From: Sulfurimonas sp.
GTDB lineage: Bacteria; Campylobacterota; Campylobacteria; Campylobacterales; Sulfurimonadaceae
DNA: 17,954 nt
Assembly (NCBI GenBank): GCA_021648465.1
Contig: JAKISR010000038.1
Span: 1 to 17,954, forward strand
Direction of reading: 5' to 3'
In this document: piece by piece, positions 7,291-15,315 of the stretch
Layout of the letters: every line of letters begins with the position of its first letter
How positions within the stretch are numbered: the stretch's first letter is position 1
Program-made: the position numbers and the translations under genes
Notes under the pieces: model-generated
Databases searched by the model: none
What the model saw: the letters and a program-made list of their open reading frames with translations, nothing else
Told to the model about the DNA's origin: nothing

Positions 7291-8124
7291 ATGCATATAG
7301 AATTAGCCGAAAGTTATGGCTTCTGTTTTGGTGTTAAAAGAGCTATAAAAATAGCAGAAGAAAATAAAAACTCCTCTACATATGGACCTCTTATTCATAA
7401 TAATAAAGAGATAGCAAGGCTTGAGCAAGATTTTAAAGTTAGTCTAACAGATGATTATAAAAGTTTTAAATCTGGTGAAAAAGCAGTTATTCGTACTCAT
7501 GGAATTCCTAAAAATGAACTTGCAGAACTTAAAGAAAACAAAGTAGATGTTGTAGATGCAACATGCCCTTATGTAACAAAGCCACAACAAATTTGTCAAG
7601 ATATGAGTGAACAAGATTATGAGATAGTTATTTTTGGAGATGAAGTACATCCTGAGATAAGAGGTGTTAAATCTTATGCGATTGATGGTGCAAGAGTTGT
7701 AACATGTTCAAAAGATTTAGAAGATTTAAAACTGAAAGAAAAAATAGCATTAGTTGCTCAAACTACAAGAAAAATTGAAGATTACTTAGAAGTTGCAAAC
7801 TATCTTATTCCTCGATATAAAGAAGTTAGAGTTTTTAATACCATTTGTAATGCAACTTTTGAAAATCAAGAAGCAGCAAAAAAAATAGCAAAAAAAGCTG
7901 ACATTATGATTGTGATAGGTGGTAAAAACTCATCAAATACAAAACAACTTTTTTCTCTTGCACATGATAATTGTTTTGATAGTTATCATATTGAAGATGA
8001 AAATGATTTAGACTATTCATGGTTTGATAAAAAAGAGTTTTGTGGAATAAGTGCTGGAGCATCTACACCAGATTGGATTATACAAAATGTTATTAACTCA
8101 ATTCAAGATAATGTTACAAAATAA
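7291..8124 (+). CDS. ispH: 4-hydroxy-3-methylbut-2-enyl diphosphate reductase
   Basis: This iron-sulfur enzyme makes IPP and DMAPP in the last step of the MEP isoprenoid pathway. The three cysteines that hold the [4Fe-4S] cluster are C12 (GFCFGV), C92 (DATCP) and C186 (NTICNAT). Active-site motifs include PLIHN (33-37), THGIP (69-73), HPEIRG (120-125), AQTTRK (156-161) and SSNTKQL (214-220). I chose ATG at 7291 because AAGGAG at 7279-7284 precedes it by six bases and the mature fold starts here. An in-frame TTG at 7273 would add six residues but has no ribosome site and overlaps the AAGGAG. The 277-residue product is of normal length. It follows aroA after 45 bases, and rpsA comes next, a pairing also known as a fused protein in some Firmicutes. 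Confidence 0.95.
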   Translation: MHIELAESYGFCFGVKRAIKIAEENKNSSTYGPLIHNNKEIARLEQDFKVSLTDDYKSFKSGEKAVIRTHGIPKNELAELKENKVDVVDATCPYVTKPQQICQDMSEQDYEIVIFGDEVHPEIRGVKSYAIDGARVVTCSKDLEDLKLKEKIALVAQTTRKIEDYLEVANYLIPRYKEVRVFNTICNATFENQEAAKKIAKKADIMIVIGGKNSSNTKQLFSLAHDNCFDSYHIEDENDLDYSWFDKKEFCGISAGASTPDWIIQNVINSIQDNVTK

Positions 8125-8197
8125 CATACATATTACCTTTGCCTTTATTAATTCTTAAGATTTAATAGAAATAATAATAAGACAATCAATTTTTAGG

Positions 8198-8203
8198 TAC
8201 AAT
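8198..8203 (+). promoter_or_regulatory. rpsA: Probable -10 box for rpsA
   Basis: TAGGTACAATC contains TACAAT at 8198-8203, about 34 bases before the rpsA ATG, within the 112-base spacer after ispH. The spacer is A/T-rich with no standard -35 and no clear intrinsic terminator, so rpsA may be read both from its own start and by read-through from ispH. GAGGAATAG just before the ATG is the ribosome site. Confidence 0.45.
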
Positions 8204-8236
8204 CACGAAATTTAATATGCAACAGAGGAATAGGTA

Positions 8237-9892
8237 ATGGCGTTCGATAACGAATCATTTGAAGAAGAGGAAAATTTTGCAGAGATGTTTGCTGCAAGTG
8301 AAAAAAAGCAAGAAACAAACCGTATTGTTGAGGGTGAAATTGTTGAGATACAAGCGGATGAAAATAGAGCATTAGTAGGTGTTGGCGATAAGCTAGAGGG
8401 TATTATTAGTCTTGATGAAATCAGTGAAGATGGTGAATTAAAGTTTAATGTAGGCGATAAAATTAAAGTAATGGTTACTGGTTACTATAATGAGCGTCCT
8501 AAAATATCTTATAAAAAAGTTTTAGAGCAACAAAAAACTATTGAATTTATTGATGCTCATAAAGAAGACTTTGAAGACACGATTATTGAAGGCGTTATCA
8601 CTAAGAAAAATCGTGGTGGTTATGTTATAGAAGCTAATGCAGTTTCTTTCTTTATGCCTCGTTCATTAGCTGCATTTAAAGATTCTGATGAAGTAATTGG
8701 TCGTAAAGTTAAAGCTCAAGTTGTTAAAATTGATGCAGAACAAAACTCAATCGTAGTTTCTCGTCGTAAACTTTTTAACGAAGAACGAAAGCGTAAAAAA
8801 GAGATTATTGACAAACTAATGGAAGATGACACTATTGTGGAAGGTACTATCAAAAAAATTACAAGCTATGGCATGTTTGTAGATGTTGGTGGTGTTGATG
8901 GCTTAGTTCATTATAATGAAATTAGTTATAAAGGTCCTGTTAATCCATCTAAGCTTTATAATGAGGGCGATATAGTAACTGTTAAAGCTATCTCTTATGA
9001 TAAAGACAAAAGACATCTTTCATTATCAATTAAAGCTGTTCAGCCTGATCCATGGGCTGAAGTTGAGAGCGAACTTGATGAGGGTGATACAATTACTATA
9101 ACAGTTTCAAATATTGAAGCTTATGGTGTTTTTGTTGACCTTGGTAATGATATAGAAGGCTTTTTGCATATCTCAGAAATTTCTTGGGATAAAAATGTTA
9201 AAAACCCTAATGATTATTTAAGTGTTGGAGAAGAACTTGATGTAGAAGTAATTGAAATTAATTCTAAAACTCATAAACTTCGTGTATCACTAAAAAGACT
9301 TTTACCAAAACCATTTGATGAATTTATTAAAAATTATAATGAGGGTGATATTGTAACTGGTACTATTACTTCACTTACTGATTTTGGTGCATTTGTTCGT
9401 ATTGCTGGTGTTGAAGGTCTATTACATAATCAAGATATCTCTTGGGAGAAAAATGATAAGTGTAAAGATATTTTAAAATCAGGTGAAGAGATTGAAGTTA
9501 AGATCGCTAAAATTAATTCTGAAGACCAAAAAATATCTTTAAATAGAAAAACACTTTTAGAGTCTCCTATAGATAAATTTTCAAAAACTCATAAAGTAAA
9601 CACTGCTATCACTGGAACTATCCGTGATATTAAAGATTTTGGCGTATTTATATCTTTAGAAGGTGGTGTTGATGCTCTTATTCGTGATGAAGATTTGTCT
9701 CCATTAGAAAAAGATGATTTAGAAACTGGTCAAGAGATTGAAGCTGCAATCGCTGTTATTGATACTCGTCGTGATCGTATTAGATTATCTGTAAAAAAAC
9801 TAGATTACATAAAAAATCAAGCAGTGCTTAAAGAGATAAATGATGATGAATCTCACTCTTTAGGTGATCTAATTAAAGATAAATTTAAGTAG
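8237..9892 (+). CDS. rpsA: 30S ribosomal protein S1, six S1 domains
   Basis: S1 binds mRNA on the small subunit and helps unfold and load messages. This 551-residue protein has six OB-fold S1 repeats at about 28-94, 115-178, 197-266, 282-353, 368-438 and 454-522. The last four show the RNA-binding pattern well: YGMFVDVGGVDGLVH, YGVFVDLGNDIEGFLH, FGAFVRIAGVEGLLH and FGVFISLEGGVDALI. Domains 1 and 2 are more divergent, as expected for the ribosome-binding part. The N-terminus is highly acidic. Codon use favours CGT for arginine more than neighbouring genes do, fitting high expression. ATG at 8237 follows GAGGAATAG. Confidence 0.96.
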   Translation: MAFDNESFEEEENFAEMFAASEKKQETNRIVEGEIVEIQADENRALVGVGDKLEGIISLDEISEDGELKFNVGDKIKVMVTGYYNERPKISYKKVLEQQKTIEFIDAHKEDFEDTIIEGVITKKNRGGYVIEANAVSFFMPRSLAAFKDSDEVIGRKVKAQVVKIDAEQNSIVVSRRKLFNEERKRKKEIIDKLMEDDTIVEGTIKKITSYGMFVDVGGVDGLVHYNEISYKGPVNPSKLYNEGDIVTVKAISYDKDKRHLSLSIKAVQPDPWAEVESELDEGDTITITVSNIEAYGVFVDLGNDIEGFLHISEISWDKNVKNPNDYLSVGEELDVEVIEINSKTHKLRVSLKRLLPKPFDEFIKNYNEGDIVTGTITSLTDFGAFVRIAGVEGLLHNQDISWEKNDKCKDILKSGEEIEVKIAKINSEDQKISLNRKTLLESPIDKFSKTHKVNTAITGTIRDIKDFGVFISLEGGVDALIRDEDLSPLEKDDLETGQEIEAAIAVIDTRRDRIRLSVKKLDYIKNQAVLKEINDDESHSLGDLIKDKFK

Positions 9893-9897
9893 ATATT

Positions 9898-10380
9898 ATG
9901 CAAAAGATTTTAAAATGGTTAACTCCGCTCATAGCAGTTGGAGTTGCTATTTTTATTATCTTTTTTCTTATTTCAATAAATTCAAATGAAACACCTATTA
10001 CCGTTGCCCCAATAGAATATAAGAGTGAAGTAGTTACACCAAAACAAAACTTTTTTTGGTTAGATAATTTTTCTAAAACAGAAAATTTAGGATATTTCTA
10101 TCCAGTAAATGAAGTCTTAGTAAAAATTGATTTAAATGAAAAAATTATAATAGATAATACAATTTATAAACTTTCTGCATCTGCTTTAGATCCATATCAA
10201 CTCTTTTGTTTAAAAGAAGAGTTAAATCAACATAAATTAAAGTATTATCTTAAAAAAGATAAAGAAGGTGTAGAGTTATTAATTTTTTCAAAAGATATAA
10301 ATAAATTAAAAACTCTTGTTGAAGTATTAAAAAATTATCAAATTTCAACAAAGCTTGAGTTATATAAAGAGGATAAATAA
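9898..10380 (+). CDS. Unknown single-pass membrane protein between rpsA and serA
   Basis: I do not recognise this 160-residue protein by name. Residues about 7-27 are a hydrophobic membrane anchor after a short basic start, so the rest probably faces the periplasm. Residues 28-75 are polar and linker-like. From about residue 88 to the end the alternation of hydrophobic residues suggests strand-helix-strand-strand-helix-strand (IYKLSA, LFCLKEELNQ, LKYYLKK, VELLIFS, INKLKTLVEVLKNY, STKLELYK). That is the order of a SPOR-type glycan-binding domain, but no sequence signature confirms it. The gene starts five bases after the rpsA stop and its TAA overlaps the serA ATG by one base (TAATG), so it is a real member of the operon. 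Confidence 0.8.
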   Translation: MQKILKWLTPLIAVGVAIFIIFFLISINSNETPITVAPIEYKSEVVTPKQNFFWLDNFSKTENLGYFYPVNEVLVKIDLNEKIIIDNTIYKLSASALDPYQLFCLKEELNQHKLKYYLKKDKEGVELLIFSKDINKLKTLVEVLKNYQISTKLELYKEDK

Positions 10381-11969
10381 TGCAAAAATATACAGTAGTA
10401 GTTTGTGACCATATTCATGAAGCTGGTTTAAAGATGCTTGAAGATGATAAAGATATAAATTTTATAATGGCAGCAGATGTTGATAAAACTGAATTGGTAG
10501 AAAAGATTATTTCAACAGCAGATGTAGCTATAACCAGAAGTTCAACAGATATTGATAAATATTTTATAGCAAACGCAAAAAATATGAAAGCGATTGTTCG
10601 TGCTGGGGTAGGTGTGGACAATGTTGATATTCCTAGCTGCTCAAAAGAGGGAATTATCGTAATGAATGTTCCAACTGCAAATACTATAGCTGCAGTTGAA
10701 TTAACAATGACCCATATGCTCTCATGCATGAGAATGTTCCCTTATTCTCATGATCATTTAAAAAATCAGAGAGTTTGGAAAAGAGAAAAATGGTATGGAT
10801 ATGAGATGAAAGGTAAAAAGCTTGGTGTTATAGGTTTTGGTAATATCGGTTCTCGTGTTGCAAAAAGAGCTCAAGCTTTTGAGATGGATATAATTGCATA
10901 TGACCCATATATAAATCCATCTAAAGTTACCGATCTTGATATGACATATACTAAAAACTTTGAAGATATTTTAGCTTGTGATATTATCACAATTCATACT
11001 CCTAAAAATCAAGAAACTATTGGTATGATAAATGAAGCTGAATTTGCAAAAATGAAAGATGGTGTAGTTGTTATTAACTGTGCTAGAGGTGGTCTTTATA
11101 ATGAAGAGGCACTATATAATAATCTTAAATCTGGTAAAATTCGCTTTGCAGGTATAGATGTATTTAGTAAAGAACCAGCAACAGATCATCCACTTTTAAA
11201 TCTTGATAATGTAACAGTTTCTCCTCACTTAGGTGCTAATACATTTGAGTCTCAATATAATATTGGTACTCAAGCAGCTCAAAATGCAATTTTAGCTGCA
11301 AAAGGTATAGCATATCCTCATGCTATGAATTTACCTATTGATGAAAGCAAAATACCATCTTTTGTTAAACCATTTTTAGAGATGGGACAAAAGATTGGTT
11401 TTTTAGAATCTCAAATGAATAAATCTCAAATTATAGCTATTAAAGTTAGTGGTCATGGTGAAATTTCTAAATATGTTGAATCATTATCTACCTTTGTTGC
11501 AGTTGGAGCGATGAGTCAAAATAGTGGTGATACTATTAACTATGTTAATGCTGATTTTGTAGCAAAAGAGAAGGGTATCAAAATAGAATCAGAAGCTCTT
11601 TGTGATTCATCAGTTTATAAAAATTTAATTACTATTAAGTTAACAACTTCTGAAGGAACTACAACTATTAGTGCAACAATTTTTGATGATAATGTGCAAA
11701 GAATTGTAGCAATTGGTAGTTTTGATATTGAAGTTGCTCTTAAAGGTGATATGATTCTTGTACAAAATAGTGATGTTCCAGGTGTTATAGGAAGTATGGG
11801 CTCAATATTAGCTAGTCATAATATAAATATTGCAGACTTCTCACTTGCAAGAAATGCAAAATCTGAAGCACTTGCTGTAATTTTAGTTGATGATGTTGTT
11901 AGTGATGTTGCTTTAGCTGAACTATCTTCTTTGGAAGCTTGTCTAAGTGTAAAGTACGCAAGAATTTAA
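10380..11969 (+). CDS. serA: D-3-phosphoglycerate dehydrogenase, long form with ACT domain
   Basis: This enzyme oxidises 3-phosphoglycerate with NAD+ to 3-phosphohydroxypyruvate, the first step of serine synthesis. At 529 residues it is the long type: a catalytic domain split around the NAD-binding Rossmann domain (GVIGFGNIGSRV, 149-160), an intervening domain at about 320-455, and a C-terminal ACT domain at about 458-529 (DVPGVIGSMGSILASHNINI), which in relatives senses serine. Catalytic residues are Arg236 in NCARGG, Glu265 in SKEP and His283 in SPHLGA. ATG at 10380 follows AGAGGA and overlaps the stop of the preceding gene by one base. It is the last gene of the plus-strand chain. Confidence 0.95.
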   Translation: MQKYTVVVCDHIHEAGLKMLEDDKDINFIMAADVDKTELVEKIISTADVAITRSSTDIDKYFIANAKNMKAIVRAGVGVDNVDIPSCSKEGIIVMNVPTANTIAAVELTMTHMLSCMRMFPYSHDHLKNQRVWKREKWYGYEMKGKKLGVIGFGNIGSRVAKRAQAFEMDIIAYDPYINPSKVTDLDMTYTKNFEDILACDIITIHTPKNQETIGMINEAEFAKMKDGVVVINCARGGLYNEEALYNNLKSGKIRFAGIDVFSKEPATDHPLLNLDNVTVSPHLGANTFESQYNIGTQAAQNAILAAKGIAYPHAMNLPIDESKIPSFVKPFLEMGQKIGFLESQMNKSQIIAIKVSGHGEISKYVESLSTFVAVGAMSQNSGDTINYVNADFVAKEKGIKIESEALCDSSVYKNLITIKLTTSEGTTTISATIFDDNVQRIVAIGSFDIEVALKGDMILVQNSDVPGVIGSMGSILASHNINIADFSLARNAKSEALAVILVDDVVSDVALAELSSLEACLSVKYARI

Positions 11970-11976
11970 CTCCTTA

Positions 11977-12006
11977 TACTTCTATATGTAGCTACATGTA
12001 GAAGTA
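11977..12006. terminator. 30-base palindrome in the serA / efflux operon convergent spacer, possible terminator
   Basis: A near-perfect inverted repeat with 15-base arms lies eight bases after the serA stop and 24 bases from the stop of the convergent RND gene. One position is T/G, which pairs as G-U in the plus-strand RNA. The arms meet at AGCT, so the effective loop is about four bases. On the plus strand a T-run (seven Ts) follows only after about 17 bases, and no T-run follows on the minus strand, so it is not a textbook intrinsic terminator. An alternative small hairpin, AGAAG-TAC-CTTCT, overlaps its right arm. Its position makes a shared transcription end the likeliest role. Confidence 0.5.
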
Positions 12007-12030
12007 CCTTCTTCTGATGAAATTTTTTTC

Positions 12031-13710
12031 TTAAAGTCTAAAGTGTCTCTGTAAATCTGCATTAAATAAAAGTATTGGAACAATTAATAGTGATGCAATA
12101 ACTGCAATAATTGTCCCAAATATAAGAGCAACTCCTAAACCACCAAATACAGCGTCACCTGCTAGTAGAGTTGAAGCCAATATAATAGCTGTAGCAGTTA
12201 GAAATATAGGTTTAGCTCTAGTGGCAGTTGCAAATGCAATTGCTTTAGCTTTTAGCATCCCTTCATCTCTCATTAAAGATTTAGTAAAGTCTATCAATAG
12301 TAAAGAATTTCTAGAACTAATTCCAATTAGAGCTATAAAGCCAATCAATGAAGTAGCAGTTAAAAAGAATGTATCTGCTGTAAATATATCCATAATATAG
12401 TGACCAACTATCACACCAATGATTGATAAAAATGAGTCTAAGAGTATAATACTGCTTATAGTATAACTTTTATAATAAATTACCATAAGTAAAAAGATTA
12501 GTATTAGTGCTGCTATAAATGCGGCACCAAGCTCTACAAAAGTATCCAGTGTTACTTGCATCTCTCCATCCCAATTTAGTTTATATATTTTTCCATCACT
12601 TTTTTTGGTAAGTATTAAATTAAATAGACCGTTTTCTTTTATCTTATACGTATCTTTAAAGTTGCTTATAATTGTGCTTTTAGCTTCAATTAGAGGATAA
12701 ACTTGAGAAACCATATCTGTCTCAGCCATAACATTTGTCATCTGATGAAGATTTTTACTCATAATTAAAGGATTTGATTTTTTTGTAGTCACCTCTACAA
12801 GCTCAATAATAGGAATCATAAAACCCATCTTATTCATAAGTTTTAAAGATGACAGCTTTGCTTTTAGAGCTTCTATATTTTTTGATGAAAACTTTTTAGA
12901 CTCTTGACTTAAAGATAGATATATAGGTACTTGCTCATTGATAGTATCTGAATTTTTAACAGTTATCTGCATACCTTCAAAGGCTAAATATAAAATATCA
13001 TTAAGCTGTTTTATACTAACTCCAGATTTTGAAATCTTTGTACTTAAAACTTTTAACTCAAATGTATCATAAATTTCATCTTGCATTATTTCAATATCAA
13101 CTAAGCCATCAGTCTCTCTAAGTACATCAGCAACTTTATTTGATAACTCTCTTATGCCACTAGCATTGTCCCCATATATTTCAGCAACAACTGCCGCTAA
13201 AACCGGAGGTCCTGCTGGTGGTTCAACAAAGCTTATGGTTGTGTTATTATAAATTGAGGAACAAGTTTTTTGAATGATAGGTCTTACTCTTTGAACCATA
13301 AGATATGATGGTTCATCTCTATGATGTTTTTGTATAAGATTAATAACAATCTCTGCAACATTTTCACTATTTTTAAAATGAGAACCTTTTATAAGTCCAG
13401 CAAAATCAAGAGGAGAACCCATACCTAAAAAAACTTCTATATCTGTTACTTCTTGCTCTTGCTGCATTAAACCAACTACACAATCAGTGATCCTTTTCGT
13501 CTGCTCTATTGAACTTCCCTCTGCTAAAGTTGTATAGATTGTAAAAGTATCACTATTTTTTCCAGGTAGCATTTTCGCTAAAACCATTTTGCTTGGTGCT
13601 ATCATAGTTATTGATAGTACAAAAGCTATAAATGTAATTAAAAGGAGTATATTTCTTTTAGCTCTACTTTGTATAATATTCAAAATAGTATTTTGAAATT
13701 TTTCAAACAT
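12031..13710 (-). CDS. RND efflux pump, C-terminal half (split gene)
   Basis: This 559-residue protein corresponds to the second half of an AcrB-type RND permease. It has TM7 at about 20-38, a large periplasmic porter/docking segment at about 40-385 (KMLPGKNSDTF, EPPAGPPVLAAVVAEIYG), then TM8-TM12 at about 390-550 (FIAALILIFLLMVIYY, the GFIALIGISSRNSLLLIDF helix, and two C-terminal helices). Its ATG overlaps the stop of the N-half gene by one base (TAATG) and has its own AAGGAG site eight bases upstream, so it is translated separately and coupled. RND pumps are proton-driven inner-membrane exporters working as trimers. The substrate cannot be inferred. It is the last gene of the operon. Confidence 0.92.
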   Translation of the reverse strand: MFEKFQNTILNIIQSRAKRNILLLITFIAFVLSITMIAPSKMVLAKMLPGKNSDTFTIYTTLAEGSSIEQTKRITDCVVGLMQQEQEVTDIEVFLGMGSPLDFAGLIKGSHFKNSENVAEIVINLIQKHHRDEPSYLMVQRVRPIIQKTCSSIYNNTTISFVEPPAGPPVLAAVVAEIYGDNASGIRELSNKVADVLRETDGLVDIEIMQDEIYDTFELKVLSTKISKSGVSIKQLNDILYLAFEGMQITVKNSDTINEQVPIYLSLSQESKKFSSKNIEALKAKLSSLKLMNKMGFMIPIIELVEVTTKKSNPLIMSKNLHQMTNVMAETDMVSQVYPLIEAKSTIISNFKDTYKIKENGLFNLILTKKSDGKIYKLNWDGEMQVTLDTFVELGAAFIAALILIFLLMVIYYKSYTISSIILLDSFLSIIGVIVGHYIMDIFTADTFFLTATSLIGFIALIGISSRNSLLLIDFTKSLMRDEGMLKAKAIAFATATRAKPIFLTATAIILASTLLAGDAVFGGLGVALIFGTIIAVIASLLIVPILLFNADLQRHFRL

Positions 13711-15293
13711 TAATGTTTCTCCTTAGAACTAAGATCTGGTTTCTTAAGCATTCTGACGGCTAAGTAGGGTGTAAAAATATAAGCAACAAAGAGTGAAGCA
13801 ATTAGTGCAACAGGAACATTAGCTGGAATTGGTTTCATAAATTGTCCCATCATCTGTCCAACAAATGCCATTGGTATCATAGTCATTATAATAGCCAGTG
13901 TTGCTATGTTTGTAGGAGGACCTATCTCATCAGTAGCTTTTATAATAATTTCATCTGGAGACATGTCTATTGATTCTTTAGAGTGATAGTGTCTATGAAT
14001 ATTTTCAATAACAATAATAGCAGCATCAACTAAAAGACCAAGCGAAAGTAAAAAAGCAAATAGTGTAATACGGTTAATAGTTTGATCTGTTAAATAAGCA
14101 ACAAAAAGAGTAATAGCTAAAATTGCTGGAACAGTGAAAGTAACTATTAAAGACTCTCTCCACCCAAGGACAAGTATTAGTAAGATAGCAATTATTACAA
14201 TAGATAAAATAAGATGATATACAAGTTCATTTACTGCTTCATCTGCTCTTTGACCATCATTTCTAGTAATTGTATAGGAGATTCCATCTTTTGTTAAAAT
14301 ATTTTTATAAGCTTGAAGCTCTGCTTTAACGGCATTAGCAATAATAACGGCATTTGTTCCTTGAAGTTTTGAAACAGTTAGTGTAACTTGTTCTCTAAGT
14401 GGTGTAAACTCTCCATTTTCATCTCTTTGGCTTATATGAGCTGATTTAAAATTTTGGATTTCATAAGAGTCATGTATTTTTGCAATCTGTTTTAGATATA
14501 TTGGTGAGCCTAAATATTGAGCTATTATTATATTATTTATATCATCAACACTCTCAATAGCATTTTTTACTCCAAGCATAACTATTTGATTCTCTTTAGT
14601 TCTATTTTTAATAGCTGGAACACTGTATGATAGAGACTCTACAGCACTTACTATTTGACTCATAGAGATATTATATCCAGATAACTTGTTAATATCTACT
14701 TCTATATTAAACTGATTTTTACTTCCGCCTTTTAACTCTGTAACAGCGACATTAGGAAGCCCATTTATATGGTGTTGTATATCTTTTACTTTTTCATATA
14801 ACTCTGTTTTATTTATATTTTTGTTTTTAGAGTAAAAAGCTACAGAAACTATGGGGATATCAACATCTATATCAAGAGGTTTGATAAGTGGATTCATAGC
14901 ACCAACAGGAAAGATATTTGAATTTTGCATAATTTTGTCATATATTTTTAGGTTTGAATCCTCTTTTTTTTCACCAATAAAAAAAGAGACATTAACAATA
15001 CCAACACTATCCATTGCAATACTAGATATATGTTCAACTCCTTTAACCTCTTTTAGTTTTCTCTCAAGAGGTCTAACGATAACCCTTTGTACTTCTTTTG
15101 CACTTGCTCCAGGAAGAGCTACAATAACTGTAGATCCACTTACTATCATTTGTGGATTTTCCTCTCTTGGCATAATTACAAGAGATAAGTATCCAATTAA
15201 AAGTATAAATACACCAAGAACTATAGTTAATGGATTTCTTAAAAATCCTGAAGCTAATTTTCCAGCTATATCTTGAGGTTCATATTTTTTCAT
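13710..15293 (-). CDS. RND efflux pump, N-terminal half (split gene)
   Basis: The 527 residues cover TM1 (about 21-41), the first periplasmic porter region (PREENPQM at 42-49, LPGASAKEVQRVIVRPLE at 60-77), and TM2-TM6 (about 358-515). Single-gene pumps have both halves in about 1,030-1,090 residues, and the two proteins here sum to 1,086. In TM4 the proton-relay segment reads LLVDAAIIVIEN (421-432). It has one Asp (D423) plus E430, where AcrB has two adjacent Asp residues, and so resembles the VDAA form of CusA-like pumps. The PREENPQ and EPPAGPPV (in the partner) signatures suggest a drug/hydrophobe-type RND branch of uncertain subfamily. The gene follows the adaptor after 22 bases. KEGKE-like filler does not occur at the junction: the protein ends naturally in a basic tail, LKKPDLSSKEKH. 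Confidence 0.92.
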   Translation of the reverse strand: MKKYEPQDIAGKLASGFLRNPLTIVLGVFILLIGYLSLVIMPREENPQMIVSGSTVIVALPGASAKEVQRVIVRPLERKLKEVKGVEHISSIAMDSVGIVNVSFFIGEKKEDSNLKIYDKIMQNSNIFPVGAMNPLIKPLDIDVDIPIVSVAFYSKNKNINKTELYEKVKDIQHHINGLPNVAVTELKGGSKNQFNIEVDINKLSGYNISMSQIVSAVESLSYSVPAIKNRTKENQIVMLGVKNAIESVDDINNIIIAQYLGSPIYLKQIAKIHDSYEIQNFKSAHISQRDENGEFTPLREQVTLTVSKLQGTNAVIIANAVKAELQAYKNILTKDGISYTITRNDGQRADEAVNELVYHLILSIVIIAILLILVLGWRESLIVTFTVPAILAITLFVAYLTDQTINRITLFAFLLSLGLLVDAAIIVIENIHRHYHSKESIDMSPDEIIIKATDEIGPPTNIATLAIIMTMIPMAFVGQMMGQFMKPIPANVPVALIASLFVAYIFTPYLAVRMLKKPDLSSKEKH

Positions 15294-15315
15294 AATTTCT
15301 CTTTATTTAAAGGAT

